From: Myceligenerans salitolerans
GTDB taxonomy: Bacteria; Actinomycetota; Actinomycetes; Actinomycetales; Cellulomonadaceae
Assembly (NCBI RefSeq): GCF_017349295.1
Contig: NZ_JAFMPK010000041.1
Coordinates: 1 to 50,796, forward strand
Direction: 5' to 3'
DNA length: 50,796 nt
The notes under the pieces were generated by a model that was given only the letters and a program-made list of their open reading frames with translations, had not been told where the DNA came from and searched no databases. This document shows, piece by piece, positions 41,782 through 50,796 of this stretch. Made by a program: the position numbers and the translations under genes. Positions within the stretch are counted from its first letter, which is position 1, and each line of letters starts with the position of its first letter.

Positions 41782-43320
41782 ATGGAGCTCCACACCGGCC
41801 GACCGCTGCCGGCCGGCACCGCCGCCGAGGCCGTCGTCCGGCTCGCGCGACGGGCGGCCCGCCTCGACATCGCCCTGCACACGGTCGAGGTGAGCGTCGG
41901 CGGCGAACTCGTCGTGAGCGCCGCGAGCGCGCCGCTCGGTCCGCACGTGCCGCAGCGCATGTACTCGGTGTCGAAGACGGTGACGGGCCTGGCCGTCGGG
42001 CTTCTGGCCGCCGAGGGGGTGCTGGACCTCGACGACCCGGTCATCAGGCACTTCCCCGAGATGGCGCCCGTGCATCCCTGGCTCGAGGCCACGACGATCC
42101 GGCACCTGCTGGCCATGCGGGGACCGCACCGGGCCACGACGTACGAGCCGGCCTCGGCCGGCTGGCTGACGTCGTACTTCCGGGTGCCGCCCACGCATCC
42201 GCCCGGCACGCTGTTCACCTACGACACCTCCGCCACGTACACCCTGTCGGCTCTCGTGGAGCGCCTCGCTGGCGCCTCGCTCGCGGACTACCTGCGGCCG
42301 CGCCTCCTCGACCCGATCGGCGCCGACGCCGGCCTGCGCTTCCTCACCGGTCCGGAGGGGATCGCCCACGGCGGTTCGGGGCTCATCTGCACCCCGCGTG
42401 ACCTGCTGCGCCTCGCTCATCTCCTGCTCGGTACCGGCGTCCCCGTGATCCCGGCCGACTACCTGCGCGACGCCACCCGGCGCCAGGCCGACACGACCCA
42501 GCTGACCTGGGGCCGGACCCTGCGAGGCGGCTACGGCTACCAGTTGTGGCTCCCGCCCGCGGGTGGCTGGCTGATGTTCGGCCTCGGCGGACAGATCGTG
42601 TACGGCGATCCGGTGCGCAGCCTCGCCGTCGTCGTCACCGCCGACGCCCAGGCCTGCGGGAACGGTGACCACCGTCTGCTGGACGACGTCATGGACCTCC
42701 TGGTGGCCCCTCTCGCCGAGGAGACCGACGAGACCGGGGCGCGCACAGGCGACCGCGCGGCTTCACCCCCTGGCGCGCCCGGCGCCGTCGTCGGCCTCGA
42801 GTGGCCGGCGCCGCGTCATGACGCCTCCGCCCTCTCGCCGCCGCTCGACGGGGTCCACCGGAACGTCGCGGACGGTCCGGGACCGGCCGAGCTGTGCGTG
42901 ACGACGGACGACGACGGCGGTCGCGTGCGCGCCTTCGCACGCGGAGCCAGGCACGGGGCTTCCCCGACCCGGGACGGCGACCGTCTGCCACGCGGCACCG
43001 GGGACGGCAGCGCCGGGTCCGAGGGCGACGCACCGGGGTGGGAGATCGAGTTCCGGTTCGGCCGGCCGGTGGCGACCCGGATCGGCGGGAAGCCCGCGGT
43101 CGTCACGGCGGGCCGGCCGGAAGTAGGGATCCTGGACCTCCGCTGCGCGATCCACGGCGACGACCTGGCGACCTGGCGGCTCCGTCTCGCCCGGTCGCCG
43201 GACGGCACGGTGGCCGTCCAGGCCGCGGCCTACGGCGAGTCGGTGGACCCGTCCTGGACGTTTCACGCCGCGTACGTTCCCGTCCGGGTCCCGGCGAGAG
43301 GTCTCACGCCCTGTCCGTGA
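41782..43320 (+). CDS. Serine hydrolase, beta-lactamase/penicillin-binding-like (class C fold)
   Basis: 512 residues from the ATG at 41782, with TAGGAT 8 nt upstream. The serine hydrolase domain (about 1-330) has Ser62-x-x-Lys65 in [28 protein letters not shown] at the tyrosine motif (YDT rather than YxN), and a late [11 protein letters not shown]. There is no signal peptide, so a cytoplasmic esterase-like role is more likely than antibiotic resistance. The C-terminal about 180 residues are beta-rich and unassigned, with an inserted Gly/Asp/Arg-rich linker. It overlaps the small minus-strand gene by 17 bp at its 3' end. Confidence 0.85.
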   Translation: MELHTGRPLPAGTAAEAVVRLARRAARLDIALHTVEVSVGGELVVSAASAPLGPHVPQRMYSVSKTVTGLAVGLLAAEGVLDLDDPVIRHFPEMAPVHPWLEATTIRHLLAMRGPHRATTYEPASAGWLTSYFRVPPTHPPGTLFTYDTSATYTLSALVERLAGASLADYLRPRLLDPIGADAGLRFLTGPEGIAHGGSGLICTPRDLLRLAHLLLGTGVPVIPADYLRDATRRQADTTQLTWGRTLRGGYGYQLWLPPAGGWLMFGLGGQIVYGDPVRSLAVVVTADAQACGNGDHRLLDDVMDLLVAPLAEETDETGARTGDRAASPPGAPGAVVGLEWPAPRHDASALSPPLDGVHRNVADGPGPAELCVTTDDDGGRVRAFARGARHGASPTRDGDRLPRGTGDGSAGSEGDAPGWEIEFRFGRPVATRIGGKPAVVTAGRPEVGILDLRCAIHGDDLATWRLRLARSPDGTVAVQAAAYGESVDPSWTFHAAYVPVRVPARGLTPCP

Positions 43321-43486
43321 CGGCGCGGGCCACCGCGGCGTCGGTGCGTGCGGCGGCCGCCCGGCACAGCACACCGCCGAGGGCGGCACCGGCCGCATAG
43401 CGCAGGAGGTCCGGAGCCCAGGAGGTGGTCCCGAGCACGGGTCCGTCCGGCTCATGGGTCGTGTGCGGGACCGGGCGCCTATCCAC
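43304..43486 (-). CDS. Possible small hydrophobic protein downstream of folA
   Basis: 60 residues from a GTG overlapping the end of folA by 8 bp, so it could be translated by coupling. The C-terminal half is Ala-rich and weakly hydrophobic (LLRYAAGAALGGVLCRAAAA), possibly one membrane helix. There is no family match I recognise, and its end overlaps the convergent serine hydrolase gene. It may be spurious. Confidence 0.4.
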   Translation of the reverse strand: MDRRPVPHTTHEPDGPVLGTTSWAPDLLRYAAGAALGGVLCRAAAARTDAAVARAVTDRA

Positions 43487-44054
43487 GCCCGTCCCTGTCG
43501 GCCTGACGTGTGTACCGGATGTGGCGGTAGCGGAGCTCGTCCGGGCCCGACGACGTCAGCCACTCGCCGATGCGCTCCGCACGCCAGGTCGCGCCGTCGA
43601 TCGGCGGCGCGAACGTGTCGCCCTCGACCTCCAGGTCCACCTCGGTGATCTCCAGCCGCCGGGCGATCCTCATCGCCTCCGCGTAGACACGCGAGCCGCC
43701 CATGAGCCAGATCTCGTCCCCGCCGGGGGCGTCGGCCGCGAGCGCCAGTGCCTCCTCGAGCGAACCCGCCACCTCGACCGCCGTCCGTGGGGTGGTCGCT
43801 CCCTCGCCCTGTGTGGGTATGGTCCCCATGCCGATCACGGCACCGAGGCTGCTGATCACCACGTTGGTGCGGCGGGGCAGGGGTCGCTTCGGGAGGGACT
43901 CCCAGGTGAGGCGGCCCATCACGACGGGGTGTCCGGAGGTCGTGGCCTTGAAGTGCGTGAAGTCCTCGGGGACGTACCACGGGATGGCGCCGGCGGCGCC
44001 GATGACGGGGCGTCCGGCGGCGTCGCGGGCCTGTGCCCAGATGAGCCCGATCAT
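43479..44054 (-). CDS. folA: Dihydrofolate reductase
   Basis: A 191-residue protein that reduces dihydrofolate to tetrahydrofolate with NADPH. The N-terminal MIGLIWAQA, then AIPWYVPEDFTHFKATT with the substrate-binding acidic residue, VMGRLTWESLP, RTNVVISS (cofactor binding), and EIWLMGGSRVYAEAM are all in order. The ATG is 2 bp after the thyA stop. thyA makes dihydrofolate as it makes dTMP, so the pair forms the thymidylate cycle. Confidence 0.95.
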   Translation of the reverse strand: MIGLIWAQARDAAGRPVIGAAGAIPWYVPEDFTHFKATTSGHPVVMGRLTWESLPKRPLPRRTNVVISSLGAVIGMGTIPTQGEGATTPRTAVEVAGSLEEALALAADAPGGDEIWLMGGSRVYAEAMRIARRLEITEVDLEVEGDTFAPPIDGATWRAERIGEWLTSSGPDELRYRHIRYTRQADRDGRG

Positions 44055-44056
44055 GG

Positions 44057-44860
44057 TCAGACCGCGACCGGGGCCTTGATGCCCGGGTGGGAGACGTAGT
44101 CCACGACCTCGACGTCCTCGTACTCGTAGTCGTCGATCGACTCGCGGGGTGCGAGGCGGAGCGTGGGGTACGGGTAGGGGTCACGGGTGAGCTGGGTGGT
44201 GACCTGCTCGATGTGGTTCTCGTAGATGTGGCAGTCGCCGCCCGTCCAGACGAAGTCCCCCGCGGCGAGGCCCGTCTGCGCCGCGATCATGTGGGTGAGG
44301 AGGGCGTAGGACGCGATGTTGAAGGGGACGCCGAGGAACAGGTCCGCCGAGCGCTGGTACAGCTGGCAGCTGAGTTTTCCGTCGGCGACGTAGAACTGGA
44401 ACATGGTGTGGCACGGTGGCAGCGCCATGTCGTCGACGTCGGCCGGGTTCCAGGCGGTGACGAGGTGGCGGCGTGAGTCGGGGTCGGTGCGAAGCCGGCC
44501 GATCACTCGGGCGATCTGGTCGAGCTGCTCTCCCGAGGGCGTCGGCCACGAGCGCCATTGCACGCCGTAGACGGGACCGAGTTCGCCGAACTCGTCGGCC
44601 CACTCGTCCCAGATCGTGACGCCGTGCTTGCGCAGCCACCCCACGTTCGACTCGCCGCGAAGGAACCACAGGAGCTCGTACACCACGGACTTGAGGTGCA
44701 CCTTCTTGGTGGTGATCAGGGGAAAACCCTGTGCGAGGTCGTACCGGAGCTGTCGCCCGAAGACGCTTCGCGTCCCGGTCCCCGTGCGGTCGCTCTTGCG
44801 TGTGCCGGTGGCGAGCACGTCACGGAGCAGGTCCTCGTAGGGAGTGGGGATCGTGGTCAC
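44057..44860 (-). CDS. thyA: Thymidylate synthase
   Basis: A 267-residue protein that methylates dUMP to dTMP with 5,10-methylene-THF. The GTG at 44860 has TAGGGT (44868-44873) 7 nt upstream, a leaderless start. Motifs: [26 protein letters not shown], the nucleophile Cys150 in [31 protein letters not shown], and [12 protein letters not shown]. The length is the usual one for bacteria. It is the first gene of a thyA-folA operon. Confidence 0.96.
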   Translation of the reverse strand: MTTIPTPYEDLLRDVLATGTRKSDRTGTGTRSVFGRQLRYDLAQGFPLITTKKVHLKSVVYELLWFLRGESNVGWLRKHGVTIWDEWADEFGELGPVYGVQWRSWPTPSGEQLDQIARVIGRLRTDPDSRRHLVTAWNPADVDDMALPPCHTMFQFYVADGKLSCQLYQRSADLFLGVPFNIASYALLTHMIAAQTGLAAGDFVWTGGDCHIYENHIEQVTTQLTRDPYPYPTLRLAPRESIDDYEYEDVEVVDYVSHPGIKAPVAV

Positions 44861-44973
44861 GGCGCCAACCCTACGGCGCTTCCCGGCGCCCGTCACGCGG
44901 GTCACGGGCGGGTCTCCGCCGTCGGGTGCCGTCTCCGGCGGGGCGGTCCTGGACCGGTGCCGCGCCCACGCCG

Positions 44974-45036
44974 TGCCCGGGCGAGGCCGCGGTGTGCCCG
45001 GGCGAGGCCGCGGTGTGCCCGGGCGAGGCCGCGGTG
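44974..45036. repeat. Three 21-bp tandem repeats
   Basis: Three perfect 21-bp units, each starting TGCCCGGGCGAGG, lie between the starts of thyA and the end of the SpoU methyltransferase gene. They are GC-only apart from two or three positions and contain CCCGGG and CCGCGG palindromes. No function is evident. Confidence 0.85.
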
Positions 45037-45039
45037 GTG

Positions 45040-45870
45040 TCACGCGGTACGGCGGGACAGCCGCTGGCGGTGTGCCTCGTACAGCATCACGGAGGCGGCG
45101 TTGGCCGCGTTCAGGGAGCTGGCGGATCCCGCCATCGGGATGCTGACGGTCACGTCGGCGAGCTCGCGCCACGCGTTCGAGAGGCCGGTGGTCTCGTTGC
45201 CGATCAGCAGGAGCACCGGCTGCGTCAGGTCGAACCCGGACGCGACGTCGTCCCCGCGCTCGTCCGTGGCGACCACGGTCACGGGCACGCCGGCCGTGCG
45301 CCGACCCTCGATCCAGGCGCCCACGTCCCGCGGCGAGCCCGCCCGGACGACGGGCGTGGCGAAGAACGAGCCGGTCGACGCCCGCACGGACTTCGGGTCG
45401 TAGGCGTCCGCGGCGTGGCCGGTCGTGATGACGCCGTGCGCCCCGAACGCGTCGGCGGACCGGATGATCGAGCCGACGTTCCCGGGCTGCGTGGGCCGGT
45501 CGAAGACCACTGCGAGGAGGTCCGGCTCCACCGGGATGCGGTCCAGATCGTCCGGCCGCATCGCGACGACGCCGAGCAGTTCCGCGCTGCCGTCGCCCTT
45601 CTCGCTCAGCTCGGCGAGCAGCTCGCCCGACATCGCGATCTGCTGGGCGGACCGGGCCGTCCGGAGGACGTCGTGCGCCCACGACGAGAGGGACCGGTCG
45701 GCGTCGTACACCAGCGCACGGATCTCCCACCCGAACCGGATCGCCATCGAGAGGGGCCGGACGCCCTGCACGAGGAACTCGCCGGTCCGATGTCGCTTGG
45801 TGCGGTTGGTCAACAGTGCCTGCAACATCTGGAACCGGGCGTTGCGTGAGGTGATCCGAATGACTGCCAC
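45040..45870 (-). CDS. SpoU-family RNA 2'-O-methyltransferase (TrmH/RlmB-like)
   Basis: About 276 residues from the GTG at 45870. It has an N-terminal substrate-binding part ([18 protein letters not shown]) and a C-terminal SPOUT knot domain with [20 protein letters not shown] (motif 1), [15 protein letters not shown] (motif 2) and [20 protein letters not shown] (motif 3), the SAM-binding trefoil knot. The enzyme would 2'-O-methylate rRNA or tRNA. The exact nucleotide target is not predictable. Confidence 0.9.
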   Translation of the reverse strand: MAVIRITSRNARFQMLQALLTNRTKRHRTGEFLVQGVRPLSMAIRFGWEIRALVYDADRSLSSWAHDVLRTARSAQQIAMSGELLAELSEKGDGSAELLGVVAMRPDDLDRIPVEPDLLAVVFDRPTQPGNVGSIIRSADAFGAHGVITTGHAADAYDPKSVRASTGSFFATPVVRAGSPRDVGAWIEGRRTAGVPVTVVATDERGDDVASGFDLTQPVLLLIGNETTGLSNAWRELADVTVSIPMAGSASSLNAANAASVMLYEAHRQRLSRRTA

Positions 45871-45914
45871 AGACGCATTGTCGCCGCTGAGCTCGCGCCG
45901 GCGGGCGTCGCGGG

Positions 45915-46520
45915 TCACGTCGTGCGGGCGTCACCCCGGGCCTGCAGCTCCCGCAGGCGGCGGCCACGGAGCCTGAACCAGGCGACGAGCCCGGTCAGGA
46001 CGAGTGCCAGCACGCCTCCGATCACCGCGCCCGCCAGGGACCCGCCGCGGAACGCCGGCGCGTCGACGTCCATGATCCGTTCGCCCGCATGAGCGGCGCT
46101 CGACGATCCCAGCACCACGGACACGGTCAGGAGGTTGGGTGCGGCACACAGGACCGCGAGCACGACGAGCGTGACCCGGACCGACGTCGCCCGCCGGCCC
46201 GGCCAGGCGGCGAGGGCCAGGAGGACGACCGGCGCGGCCGTGAAGACGGCGCCCACCAGGAAGCCCCACCACGATCCCGCGGCGAACGAGCCGTCCACGG
46301 CGTTGCCGATCGTCTGCGCCCACCAGCGTGGCAGGAACGCCGCGAGGAACCCGTAGAGCAGCCACACGGCGACGACCAGCACGACCGCCACGATCAGCCG
46401 CTTCACCCAGCCTCGCCCGTCCAGCCAGGCGTTGCCCGACGGCGGCGCCCCGGCGGCGCCGTCGGGCACGGCGTCCTCCTGGCCACCCGTGCCTCCTGCG
46501 GTCCTCTCCGCGTCACCCAT
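45915..46520 (-). CDS. Four-helix membrane protein of unknown function
   Basis: 201 residues from the ATG at 46520 (GATGAT 7 nt upstream). A Gly/Ala-rich cytoplasmic N-terminus is followed by hydrophobic segments at about 41-62 ([21 protein letters not shown]), 82-104, 111-132 ([18 protein letters not shown]) and 160-182 ([20 protein letters not shown]), ending in a basic tail. No family is assigned. It lies 44 bp upstream of the SpoU gene on the same strand and may be co-transcribed. Confidence 0.75.
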   Translation of the reverse strand: MGDAERTAGGTGGQEDAVPDGAAGAPPSGNAWLDGRGWVKRLIVAVVLVVAVWLLYGFLAAFLPRWWAQTIGNAVDGSFAAGSWWGFLVGAVFTAAPVVLLALAAWPGRRATSVRVTLVVLAVLCAAPNLLTVSVVLGSSSAAHAGERIMDVDAPAFRGGSLAGAVIGGVLALVLTGLVAWFRLRGRRLRELQARGDARTT

Positions 46521-46646
46521 ACGAGTGATCATCGACCGGGAACGCGACGGCCGCACGTCACGTTGCACGGGAGGCGCGTCGCGCCGGTGCCCGGGTTCGC
46601 CGAACATCTCCGCGCGATGTCCGACACAGATGGAAGGATCAGACCC

Positions 46647-47120
46647 ATGAGCGAGACGATCGATCAGACCACCGACGCCCCCGTCACCCCGTCTCCCACC
46701 GACGCCCTGTGGGTCGAGCGGAACGGCGTGCGCACCTACACCGGCTTCTCGGCGCGCGGCGCCCGGGTCGAGGTGGGGCCGGTGGAGGCAGGCGCCGTCT
46801 TCACACCGGGCGAGCTCCTGAAGATCGCACTCGCCGCGTGCGCCGGGATGAGCAGCGACCGCGCGTTCGCGCGCCGCCTCGGGGACGACTACGCGGTGAC
46901 GATCCGCGTGGAGGACCCGAAGGACATGGCGGAGGACCGCTACCCGACCCTCACGGAAAAGTTCGAGGTGGACCTGAGCTGGCTCGACCAGACGGACCGC
47001 GACAAGCTGGTGACGATCGCCCAGCGCGCGATCGACAAGGCCTGCACCGTGGGCCGCACGCTCAAGGCGGGCGCCGAGGTGCCGCCCGCCCAGTTCGCCC
47101 CGCCCGCCGAGCAGGGCTGA
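46647..47120 (+). CDS. OsmC-family protein
   Basis: A 157-residue protein with GAAGGA upstream of the ATG. The OsmC fold has FTPGELLKIALAACAGMSSD, with the first catalytic cysteine in AACAG, and KACTVGRTLKAGA, with the second cysteine. OsmC-like proteins are thiol peroxidases that reduce organic hydroperoxides. Both cysteines are present, so it is probably active. The following EcsC-like gene begins 49 bp later. Confidence 0.88.
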   Translation: MSETIDQTTDAPVTPSPTDALWVERNGVRTYTGFSARGARVEVGPVEAGAVFTPGELLKIALAACAGMSSDRAFARRLGDDYAVTIRVEDPKDMAEDRYPTLTEKFEVDLSWLDQTDRDKLVTIAQRAIDKACTVGRTLKAGAEVPPAQFAPPAEQG

Positions 47121-47169
47121 GTCCCGAGCCGGGACCCGCACGTTCCCGACCACCTGCCGAGAGGATCGC

Positions 47170-48063
47170 ATGGCCAAGGACGAGCAGCAGACGCACCGCG
47201 ACCGGAGCGCCGGGGACGCCGGCCCTCCCGGCAGCGAGGTGCTCAAGCCGGACAACTCGATCGAGGTCACGCCGGCGGACTGGGTGAACTACAAGCCCAG
47301 CAGTCCGCTCGACCAGTTGATCGACAAGGCCGTGACGATCCCCTCGGCGGCGATCCACCGGCACGTCGACAAGCTCCGTGCCCGCAACCCGCACGCCTCC
47401 CCGGCGGAGATCATCACACTGCTGGAGAAGGAGTACCTGCGGGTCATCGAGACCACGGGCGGTGCCGTGGGCGCCGCGGCCGCCATCCCCGCCGTCGGCA
47501 CCGCGACGAGCGCCGCACTGTCCACGAGCGACGTCGCCACGTTCTTCGCGTCGTCGGCCGCCTTCTCCCTGGCCGTCGCGGACGTGCACGGCATCGCCAC
47601 CGAGGACGTGCCGCGCCGCCGTGCCCTGCTGCTGGCGACGGTCCTGGGAGACAAGGGCGCGCAGGACGTGGAGAACGCGGTCGGCGGATCGGGCGTGGCC
47701 TGGGGCAAGGTGCTGCTCACCAGCATGCCCCGCACCACCCTGACGCGGGTCAACAAGGCTCTCACCCACAAGTTCGTGCAGCGCCAACTCGCCAAGCAGG
47801 GCAGCCTCCTGGTCGGCCGGATCCTGCCCTTCGGGATCGGTGCGGTGGTCGGCTGGTTCGGGGCACGTGCCCTGGGCCACACGGTGATCTCCCAGTCCCG
47901 GATCGCGTTCGGCCCGCCGCCGGACCACTTCCCGCGGTTGATCGAGGATCCGTCCGCGAAGCCGGCCAGGAAACCCGGGTCGAGGCGGATCGGCGGGCCG
48001 GTGCGCTTCGGGCTCAGGGGCAGGAAGCGCGGCGAGCTCGAGCAGGCGCCGACGGAGGAGTGA
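47170..48063 (+). CDS. EcsC-like membrane-associated protein
   Basis: A 297-residue protein. The middle part has an Ala/Gly-rich amphipathic region (TGGAVGAAAAIPAVGTATSA), ASSAAFSLAVADVHGI, RRALLLATVLGDKGA, and near the C-terminus GRILPFGIGAVVGWFGARAL, a pattern of EcsC-type proteins. Its function is unknown; family members are thought to act at membranes. GAGAGGA precedes the ATG. The tail is basic. Confidence 0.65.
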   Translation: MAKDEQQTHRDRSAGDAGPPGSEVLKPDNSIEVTPADWVNYKPSSPLDQLIDKAVTIPSAAIHRHVDKLRARNPHASPAEIITLLEKEYLRVIETTGGAVGAAAAIPAVGTATSAALSTSDVATFFASSAAFSLAVADVHGIATEDVPRRRALLLATVLGDKGAQDVENAVGGSGVAWGKVLLTSMPRTTLTRVNKALTHKFVQRQLAKQGSLLVGRILPFGIGAVVGWFGARALGHTVISQSRIAFGPPPDHFPRLIEDPSAKPARKPGSRRIGGPVRFGLRGRKRGELEQAPTEE

Positions 48064-48106
48064 CGTCCGCAGGCGAAGTCCCGGCCCACGTCATTACCCT
48101 CGTCCC

Positions 48107-49435
48107 ATGGCAGAACCGCGTGACACGGTCGAGGGGTCGGCGCTCGCCCCGAACTACGGCCCGCTCCCCCTCACGGTCGCACGGGCGCAGGGGGTCTACG
48201 TCTGGGACGTGGACGGCGACGCCTACCTCGACTTCCTCGCCGGGTACTCGGCGCTGAACTTCGGCCACCTCCACCAGGCGCTGGTCTCGGCCGCGATCGG
48301 CCAGCTCAAGCATCTGACACTGACCTCGCGCGCGGTGGGGCACGAACTGCTCGAACCGTTCGCCCGCCGCACGGCCGACGTCGTCGGACCGCTCACGACC
48401 GGCGGCCCGGAAAGCCTCGTCGTGCCGATGAACACGGGCGCCGAAGCCGTCGAGACCGCCATCAAGGCCGTCCGCAAACGGGGCTACGACACGAAGGGCA
48501 TCGCCGAGGACGAGGCGAACATCGTCGTCGCCTCCGGCAACTCCCACGGCCGCACCACGACGCTCGCCGGGCTGTCCGACAACCCGGTCGCCCGCGACCG
48601 CTTCGGGCCGTTCACCCCCGGATTCCGCACCGTCCCGTTCGGGGACGCCGACGCCGTGGCCGGCGCGCTCGACGACGCGACGGTCGCGATCCTCATGGAA
48701 CCCGTGCAGGGCGAGGCGGGCGTCGTCGTGCCACCGGAGGACTTCTGGCCCCGCCTGCGCGAGCTCGCCGACGAGCACGACGTCGTCCTCGTCGCCGACG
48801 AGATCCAGTCCGGGCTCGGACGCACCGGGCACGTCCTGGCGTGCGAGCTGTGGGACACCACACCCGACCTCGCCGTCCTCGGCAACTCCCTGGGCGGTGG
48901 CATCGTTCCGGTGTCCGCGGTGGTCGGACGGCGGGACGTGCTGGCGACACTCACGCCGGGTACGCACGGCTCGACGTTCGGCGGCAATCCGCTGGCATGC
49001 GCCGTCGCCATCGCCGTCCTGGACCTCCTGGCACCCGGCCAGTACCAGGCCCGGGCCGTCCAGCTGGGAACCGAGCTCCGCGAACACCTCCAGCGCCTCA
49101 CGGACGACGGGCTGCTGGCAGGGTTCCGCGCGGCGGGGCTCTGGGCGGGACTCGACCTCGATCCGGCCCGGAATCCAGGACTGGATCACCCCGCGCGAGC
49201 ACTGTCGGAGGAACTCCTGGAGCGCGGCGTCCTCACCTACGAGACCCGCGGCAACACGATCCGCCTCTCCCCGCCGCTCTCCATCGCGCGCCCCGAACTC
49301 GACCACGCGATGGAGATCCTCGAGCTGTCCCTCCGCGCGCTGGCGGAACCGGACACCACGCCGGTGGCGGAACCGGACACCGCGGCGGTCACTCCCCGGC
49401 GAGCGCCTCAGCAGCCGCCAGCAGCACGCACGTAG
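48107..49435 (+). CDS. rocD: Class-III aminotransferase, ornithine aminotransferase-like, with PLP lysine replaced
   Basis: A 442-residue protein whose ATG has TACCCT 6 nt upstream (leaderless type). The fold markers of ornithine-oxo-acid aminotransferase are intact: DGDAYLDFLAGYSALNFGH, NTGAEAVETAIKAVRK, VADEIQSGLGRTG with the PLP-pairing Asp231, and GTHGSTFGGNPLACAVA. The Schiff-base lysine position is Asn260 (LAVLGNSLGGG; family LGK-x-LGGG), exactly 29 residues after Asp231 as in human OAT (263 and 292). The codon is AAC (48884-48886); AAG or AAA would restore Lys. A normal transaminase mechanism needs that Lys, so the protein is probably inactive unless this is a base error. The C-terminus holds a duplicated AEPDT segment. 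Confidence 0.85.
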   Translation: MAEPRDTVEGSALAPNYGPLPLTVARAQGVYVWDVDGDAYLDFLAGYSALNFGHLHQALVSAAIGQLKHLTLTSRAVGHELLEPFARRTADVVGPLTTGGPESLVVPMNTGAEAVETAIKAVRKRGYDTKGIAEDEANIVVASGNSHGRTTTLAGLSDNPVARDRFGPFTPGFRTVPFGDADAVAGALDDATVAILMEPVQGEAGVVVPPEDFWPRLRELADEHDVVLVADEIQSGLGRTGHVLACELWDTTPDLAVLGNSLGGGIVPVSAVVGRRDVLATLTPGTHGSTFGGNPLACAVAIAVLDLLAPGQYQARAVQLGTELREHLQRLTDDGLLAGFRAAGLWAGLDLDPARNPGLDHPARALSEELLERGVLTYETRGNTIRLSPPLSIARPELDHAMEILELSLRALAEPDTTPVAEPDTAAVTPRRAPQQPPAART

Positions 49436-50669
49436 CCACGCCGTCCATGGCCGCCGTCACCTCGTCCAGCGGCGGCATGGAGGGTGCCAGCCGGATGTTC
49501 TTGTCCTCCGGGTCCTTCCCGTACGGGAACGTGGCTCCGGCAGGGGTCAGCGCGATCCCGGCCTCCTTCGCCAGCGTCACGACGCGGGAAGCCGTGCCCG
49601 GCAGCACGTCGAGCGACACGAAGTAGCCGCCCCGCGGGTCGGTCCACTCACCCACCCCGTAGGCGCCGAGCCGGTCCGCCAGGATCGCGGTGACGGCCTC
49701 GAACTTGGGCGCGAGGATCTGCCGGTGCCTGCGCATGTGCTCCCGCACGCCGTCCGCGGAACCGAAGAACATCGCGTGCCGCAGGTGGTTCACCTTGTCC
49801 GGCCCGATCGACGCCTTCGCCAGGTGCTTCTTGTACCAGGCGACGTTCGACGGCGACGAGGCGAGGAACGCGACGCCGGCGCCCGCCCACGTGATCTTGG
49901 AGGTCGAGGCGAACATGATGACGCGGTCCGGGTTGCCGGCGGCGGCCGCGAGCCGGACCGCGGGGGCGGTGCGTGTCTCGGTGCCGGTCAGGTGGTGCAG
50001 GGCGTAGGCGTTGTCCCAGAGGATGCGGAAGTCCGGCGCGGCGGCCGGCATCTCGACCAGGGCCCGCGCCACGTCGTCGGACACCACGGAACCGTCGGGG
50101 TTCGCGTAGGTGGGCACCACCCACATGCCCTTGATCGTCGGATCGTCCGCGACGAGTGCCGCCACCGCCGCGGCGTCCGGCCCGTGCTCGGTCATCGGGA
50201 CGGTGATCATCTCGATGCCGAGTTCCTCGCACACGGCGAAGTGACGGTCGTACCCCGGGACCGCGCAGATCCAGCGCACCTTCTCCTCGCGCGACCACGG
50301 TGCGGGTGACTCCGGGAAACCGAACAGCATCGCCCACACGACGGTGTCGTACATCATCGTCAGCGAGGCGTTGCCACCGGCCAGCAGCTGCTCGACCGGG
50401 ACGTCCAGCAGTTCCGCGAACATCTCGCGCAGCTCGGGCAGCCCGTCGAGCCCGCCGTAGTTGCGCACGTCCGTGCCCGCACGGTCACGAGAGCGGTCCC
50501 CCGGCAGCGCCAGCATCCGATCCGACAGGTCGAGCTGCTCGGCGGACGGCTTGCCTCGCGTGAGATCGAGCTTCAGGCCCTTGGCCTGGAGAGCCGCGTA
50601 GGCCTCACGCAGCTCGGGAAGGGCCGCGGTGAGCGCGGCGGCGTTCGGGGACGACGTCGTAGTGGTCAC
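49389..50669 (-). CDS. Class I/II aminotransferase, aspartate aminotransferase subgroup Ic (AspT-like)
   Basis: 426 residues from the GTG at 50669, with TAGGGT (50677-50682) 7 nt upstream. N-terminal LDLTRGKPSAEQLDLSDRML and YGGLDGLPELREMFAELL fit the actinobacterial Ic group. Later come VPTYANPDGSVVSDDVARAL, WDNAYALHHL with the PLP-binding Asp/Tyr, and FASTSKITWAGAGVAFLAS with the Schiff-base Lys258. All catalytic residues are present. It would interconvert aspartate and oxaloacetate with glutamate. It converges on the rocD-like gene with a 47-bp overlap of coding ends. Confidence 0.92.
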   Translation of the reverse strand: MTTTTSSPNAAALTAALPELREAYAALQAKGLKLDLTRGKPSAEQLDLSDRMLALPGDRSRDRAGTDVRNYGGLDGLPELREMFAELLDVPVEQLLAGGNASLTMMYDTVVWAMLFGFPESPAPWSREEKVRWICAVPGYDRHFAVCEELGIEMITVPMTEHGPDAAAVAALVADDPTIKGMWVVPTYANPDGSVVSDDVARALVEMPAAAPDFRILWDNAYALHHLTGTETRTAPAVRLAAAAGNPDRVIMFASTSKITWAGAGVAFLASSPSNVAWYKKHLAKASIGPDKVNHLRHAMFFGSADGVREHMRRHRQILAPKFEAVTAILADRLGAYGVGEWTDPRGGYFVSLDVLPGTASRVVTLAKEAGIALTPAGATFPYGKDPEDKNIRLAPSMPPLDEVTAAMDGVATCVLLAAAEALAGE

Positions 50670-50796
50670 CCCAGGAACCCTACGCGCGCAAGGCCGAAAA
50701 CGACATCACGATCTCGCGCTCCGGGCGAGCGCCTCGTACCTCGGCCCTCACCCTCCGCTTCGCCCTTCACCGTGAAACACCCACACCGCCCCTCCT

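Noticed and set aside
38500-42672. Long open minus-strand frame upstream of and continuous with xylA
   Set aside because: It is antisense to the ROK, MFS and serine hydrolase genes and has no protein-like segments. Only the 37342-38499 part is a gene, with a GTG start and its own ribosome site.

Overview
The window is high-GC DNA (over 70 % G+C in most of it) from an actinobacterium. Gene content, codon use and many leaderless starts (TAnnnT about 6-8 nt before ATG/GTG) suggest a Micrococcales species near Cellulosimicrobium/Isoptericola/Promicromonospora; the genus is an inference.

Layout. (1) 1-2390 is accessory scar: the 3' end of an IS3-family transposase with its terminal inverted repeat, a gene fragment cut at the IS end, and a C-terminally broken tyrosine integrase with its excisionase gene, left by an older element. 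(2) 2391-16632 is a complete actinomycete integrative and conjugative element (AICE, pSAM2-like plan). It is inserted in a tRNA-Ala(CGC) gene and bounded by a 47-bp direct repeat. It carries a lower-GC cargo (XRE/ImmA peptidase plus PIN-like protein), a leftward operon (GntR regulator, HTH-Nudix, Nudix, DUF6602-like nuclease-fold protein), and a rightward transfer and maintenance run: DUF6284, small membrane proteins, FtsK/Tra translocase, a 35-aa Cys-rich peptide, DUF2637 Spd protein, Prim-Pol replication protein, a dead and a live DUF3631 ATPase, Xis and Int. Non-coding signals fit its life cycle: two palindromic operators, iterons before xis, a dense CGGACA/TGTCCG cluster that may be a transfer locus, and matching G-rich repeats about 80 bp inside both ends. 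(3) 16663-50796 is chromosome: a LLM-FAD fusion oxidoreductase with divergent MarR regulator, acetyltransferase, 5-formyl-THF cyclo-ligase, penicillin acylase family protein, a CIRCE-controlled FmdB protein, SAF protein, MscL, a very large degenerate helicase-nuclease, a solute-binding-protein remnant, tRNA-Arg(CCT), an L,D-transpeptidase, a chromosomal homologue of the element's DUF2637 protein, xylBA with a ROK regulator, an MFS exporter, a serine hydrolase, folA-thyA, a SpoU methyltransferase, OsmC and EcsC-like proteins, and two aminotransferases.

How it fits together. The element looks intact: int, xis and both attachment sites are present, replication and translocation genes are whole, and a GntR repressor has likely operators. 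The Nudix/DUF6602 operon is the best candidate for an exclusion or defence function. The most notable points are the paired live/dead DUF3631 ATPases, the repeat cluster inside the spd gene, a close chromosomal copy of that gene fused to a helix-turn-helix, the degenerate 1337-aa helicase-nuclease, and an ornithine-aminotransferase-like protein whose PLP lysine is asparagine.
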